Source of the DNA: a virus
IMG/VR virus record: IMGVR_UViG_3300026510_000012
Span: 1-29,783 of that record
Reading direction: 5' to 3' (one strand)
DNA length: 29,783 bases
Part shown: positions 28,452 through 29,783 of the stretch, piece after piece
Layout of the letters: each line of letters begins with the position of its first letter
Numbering within the stretch: position 1 is the first letter of the stretch
Program-made: the position numbers and the translations under genes
Notes under the pieces: generated by a model
The model's database searches: none
What the model was told of the DNA's origin: nothing
The model's input: the letters and a program-made list of their open reading frames with translations, nothing else

Positions 28452-28505
28452 GTGCCTATGTAATTTATAATTTCGTGCGAACTCAATAAGAATACACATA
28501 GGCAC
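28452..28505. repeat. 10-bp inverted repeat with 34-base loop between the 28512 gene and DUF1353
   Basis: Perfect arms 28452-28461 (gtgcctatgt) and 28496-28505 (acataggcac). No T-run on the late strand, so an RNA processing site, partial terminator or protein-binding site is more likely than a full terminator. Confidence 0.55.
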
Positions 28506-28511
28506 GATTAG

Positions 28512-28982
28512 CTATTGTTGTATTACAATAGCATCTAGTTCTGCTTGTGTAGTACAAGCTTTAATAGCTGTTCTTGTTGTATCTTCATACTGCTCTAGTT
28601 GAGCTACTTGTACAACTTTAGCCAATATGGCATTTAACAAATCAACTCTTGCAGTTGCATCTACTGTCCCGTCCGGTAAAGTACATAACATATCAACATA
28701 AGGAGTTATTGCTGTATTATCTATTTTCCAAGCTAACGCCTCTTTACGCTTGTCTGCAAATGAGCCGACTGATATGTCAGAGTAGCTATTTTCCATTTCA
28801 GTCTTCTGATTGTTAATGTAATCTTTTAACAAATTTAGCTTAGCTACTATTAATTCACCTACTGTTTGTATTATTAAAGTCTCATCTGGTTTTAATACCC
28901 AGTCTTGACTGTTGCTCAAACTATCAATAAACGCTTGGTCAGCCACTATTACATTTTTTGTATTTTTATTTATAAACTTCAT
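28512..28982 (-). CDS. Hypothetical tail-associated protein, 156 aa
   Basis: Unknown. AGGAG precedes the start. The N-terminus is short beta (KFINKNTKNVIVADQAF), followed by a helical part with NNQKTEMENSYSDISVGSFADKRKEALAWK (split over residues 58-88). The S.ADKR.EAL.WK type of segment occurs in small phage proteins encoded beside tail fibres, some called tail-fibre accessory. The C-terminus ends CTTQAELDAIV, common in that group. It lies directly after the glycine-rich tip gene. A tail-fibre assembly or capping role is inferred from place. Confidence 0.6.
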   Translation of the reverse strand: MKFINKNTKNVIVADQAFIDSLSNSQDWVLKPDETLIIQTVGELIVAKLNLLKDYINNQKTEMENSYSDISVGSFADKRKEALAWKIDNTAITPYVDMLCTLPDGTVDATARVDLLNAILAKVVQVAQLEQYEDTTRTAIKACTTQAELDAIVIQQ

Positions 28983-28983
28983 T

Positions 28984-29739
28984 TTATACTCCTAGATAAC
29001 ACATTAAAACAAAACCATCACCACCAGCACCTGAAGTATATGAAGTTGTTGATCCATAGCCTGCCCCGCCTCCGCCTGAACCGTTCCTACCTGCTAAACC
29101 GTTGTTACTTCCTGCTCCACCACTAGTTATTATACTCGCTCCACCTCCTGTATTAACAGAGTATGTAGAATTAATGTAGGTTACACCATCTGCAGGAGAA
29201 GATACACTCTTTAGTGTTATTCCTACGTCTGGTAACACTGTTTCATCATACGATAATGTACTGCTAGAATAAAGGTCTGCTACTCTATACCCATCACTTG
29301 GAAATTCCGCATTAGTTTCTGTGTCTACTTGTACTTTACCTTTATTTGATAGAAGAGGAGATGTCAAATAACTTCCAAATGATGTTTGACCTCCATCATT
29401 ACCATCTGAAGAACTTGGAGCTGGAGCGCCCCCAGCTCCAATAGTTACACTAATACTTTCAGCAGCTGTTAGATTAAGGATTCCATACGCAACACCACCA
29501 CTTCCACCACCAGTTGAGTGAATGGCAGAACTATATCCATATGCACATCCACCACTTCCACCTCCTCCTGATACAAGTACAAAATATTTTCCTGTCTTTG
29601 GTACAACAAAGTTTTGTGATATAGTTAGTATGGGGAAGTCTTCTGTTATTGAAGTACTCCCTTGCATTCTAACGCTTGATTCTTTAACCTCTATTGTAAT
29701 AAAACTTTTTTCGCCTATAAAATCCGTTATATTGCTCAT
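28984..29739 (-). CDS. Glycine-rich tail tip / adhesin-like protein, 251 aa
   Basis: Likely distal tail-fibre protein that touches the host. Residues 58-80 and 205-245 contain dense Gly motifs (GGGGSGGCAYGY, GGGSGGVAYG, GGGASIITSGGAGSN, GSGGGGAGYG, SGAGGDGFVLMCYLG), the pattern of the phage Gly-rich domain that forms exposed loops in adhesins such as T-even gp38. The N-terminal part (about 1-55, FVVPKTGKYFVLVSG) is a beta sandwich-like entry, and SVTIGAGGAPAP is a typical conserved piece. GGAGG precedes the start, which overlaps the upstream fibre stop (TAATG). The Gly loops probably vary between related phages and set host range. Confidence 0.7.
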   Translation of the reverse strand: MSNITDFIGEKSFITIEVKESSVRMQGSTSITEDFPILTISQNFVVPKTGKYFVLVSGGGGSGGCAYGYSSAIHSTGGGSGGVAYGILNLTAAESISVTIGAGGAPAPSSSDGNDGGQTSFGSYLTSPLLSNKGKVQVDTETNAEFPSDGYRVADLYSSSTLSYDETVLPDVGITLKSVSSPADGVTYINSTYSVNTGGGASIITSGGAGSNNGLAGRNGSGGGGAGYGSTTSYTSGAGGDGFVLMCYLGV

Positions 29740-29783
29740 TATTTAATCCTCCAATCATTGTTTACATAAATCAGTTCAAAACT
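29739..29783 (-). CDS. Partial CDS, C-terminal end of a probable tail fibre protein
   Basis: Only the last 14 codons lie in the window: SFELIYVNNDWRIK, then TAA at 29741-29739. The gene continues beyond the right edge. LIYV..DWR-type endings are common at the end of tail-fibre and tail-spike genes, and the next gene is a Gly-rich tip, so a tail fibre is likely. The following gene's ribosome binding site (GGAGG) is inside this end and its ATG overlaps the stop. Confidence 0.6.
   Translation of the reverse strand, partial: SFELIYVNNDWRIK

Noticed and set aside
1-29783. T7-like phage RNA polymerase or own promoters for it
   Set aside because: No single-subunit RNA polymerase gene was seen; promoters resemble host sigma-70 sites.

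Overview
The window is a piece of a strongly AT-rich (by eye; not computed) tailed-phage genome, probably a lytic podovirus-like phage. There is no integrase, no rRNA and no tRNA that I can see. The host is not certain. Six plus-strand promoters and one minus-strand promoter have a TATAAT -10 box with phased AT-rich TTTAAT blocks upstream and no normally spaced -35 box. That is the sigma-70 promoter style described for Campylobacter and relatives, so I infer a Campylobacterota (epsilonproteobacterial) host. A G10 tract at the left edge fits that weakly.

Layout. 1-388 is a leader region with a G10 tract, a 17-bp inverted repeat and tandem promoters. 389-1436 holds three small early genes. 1437-1840 is an iteron field (9-bp AATAAGACA-type repeats in direct and inverted clusters) that looks like a replication origin. 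1841-7273 carries a primase-polymerase/SF3 helicase, several small unknown genes and a RecD/Dda-like helicase. 7301-12072 carries an unknown, probably abundant protein, a gp2.5-like SSB, a family A DNA polymerase, a gp6-like 5'-3' exonuclease and a thymidylate-synthase-family enzyme. 12074-13700 carries a short DHFR-like protein, a dCMP deaminase fused to a dATP/dGTP-diphosphohydrolase-like domain, a small HTH protein and a MazG-like enzyme. 13693-16952 carries a small membrane protein, an ATP-dependent DNA ligase, a VRR-NUC nuclease, more small genes and an SNF2-like SF2 helicase.

At 16945-16952 the rightward early/middle genes meet the leftward late genes. Their stop codons overlap inside a perfect hairpin that should work as a terminator on both strands. 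From 29783 leftward to 16945 on the minus strand run the late genes: a tail fibre end, a glycine-rich tip/adhesin-like protein, a small tail-associated unknown, a DUF1353 protein, a lipoprotein (o-spanin candidate), a membrane coiled-coil protein (i-spanin or holin candidate), a T4-type lysozyme, a gp10-like tail protein, a small protein, a GNAT acetyltransferase, two ejection-type proteins, a P22-like portal and a 988-residue internal virion protein ending in LysM and lysozyme-like domains. Terminase and capsid genes are not in the window.

The points most worth following are: the replisome that combines an iteron origin and a PrimPol-helicase with a T7-like polymerase/SSB/exonuclease set; the nucleotide cassette whose thymidylate synthase homologue carries the Asn-to-Asp change expected of a dCMP-specific enzyme; and the shared promoter architecture.
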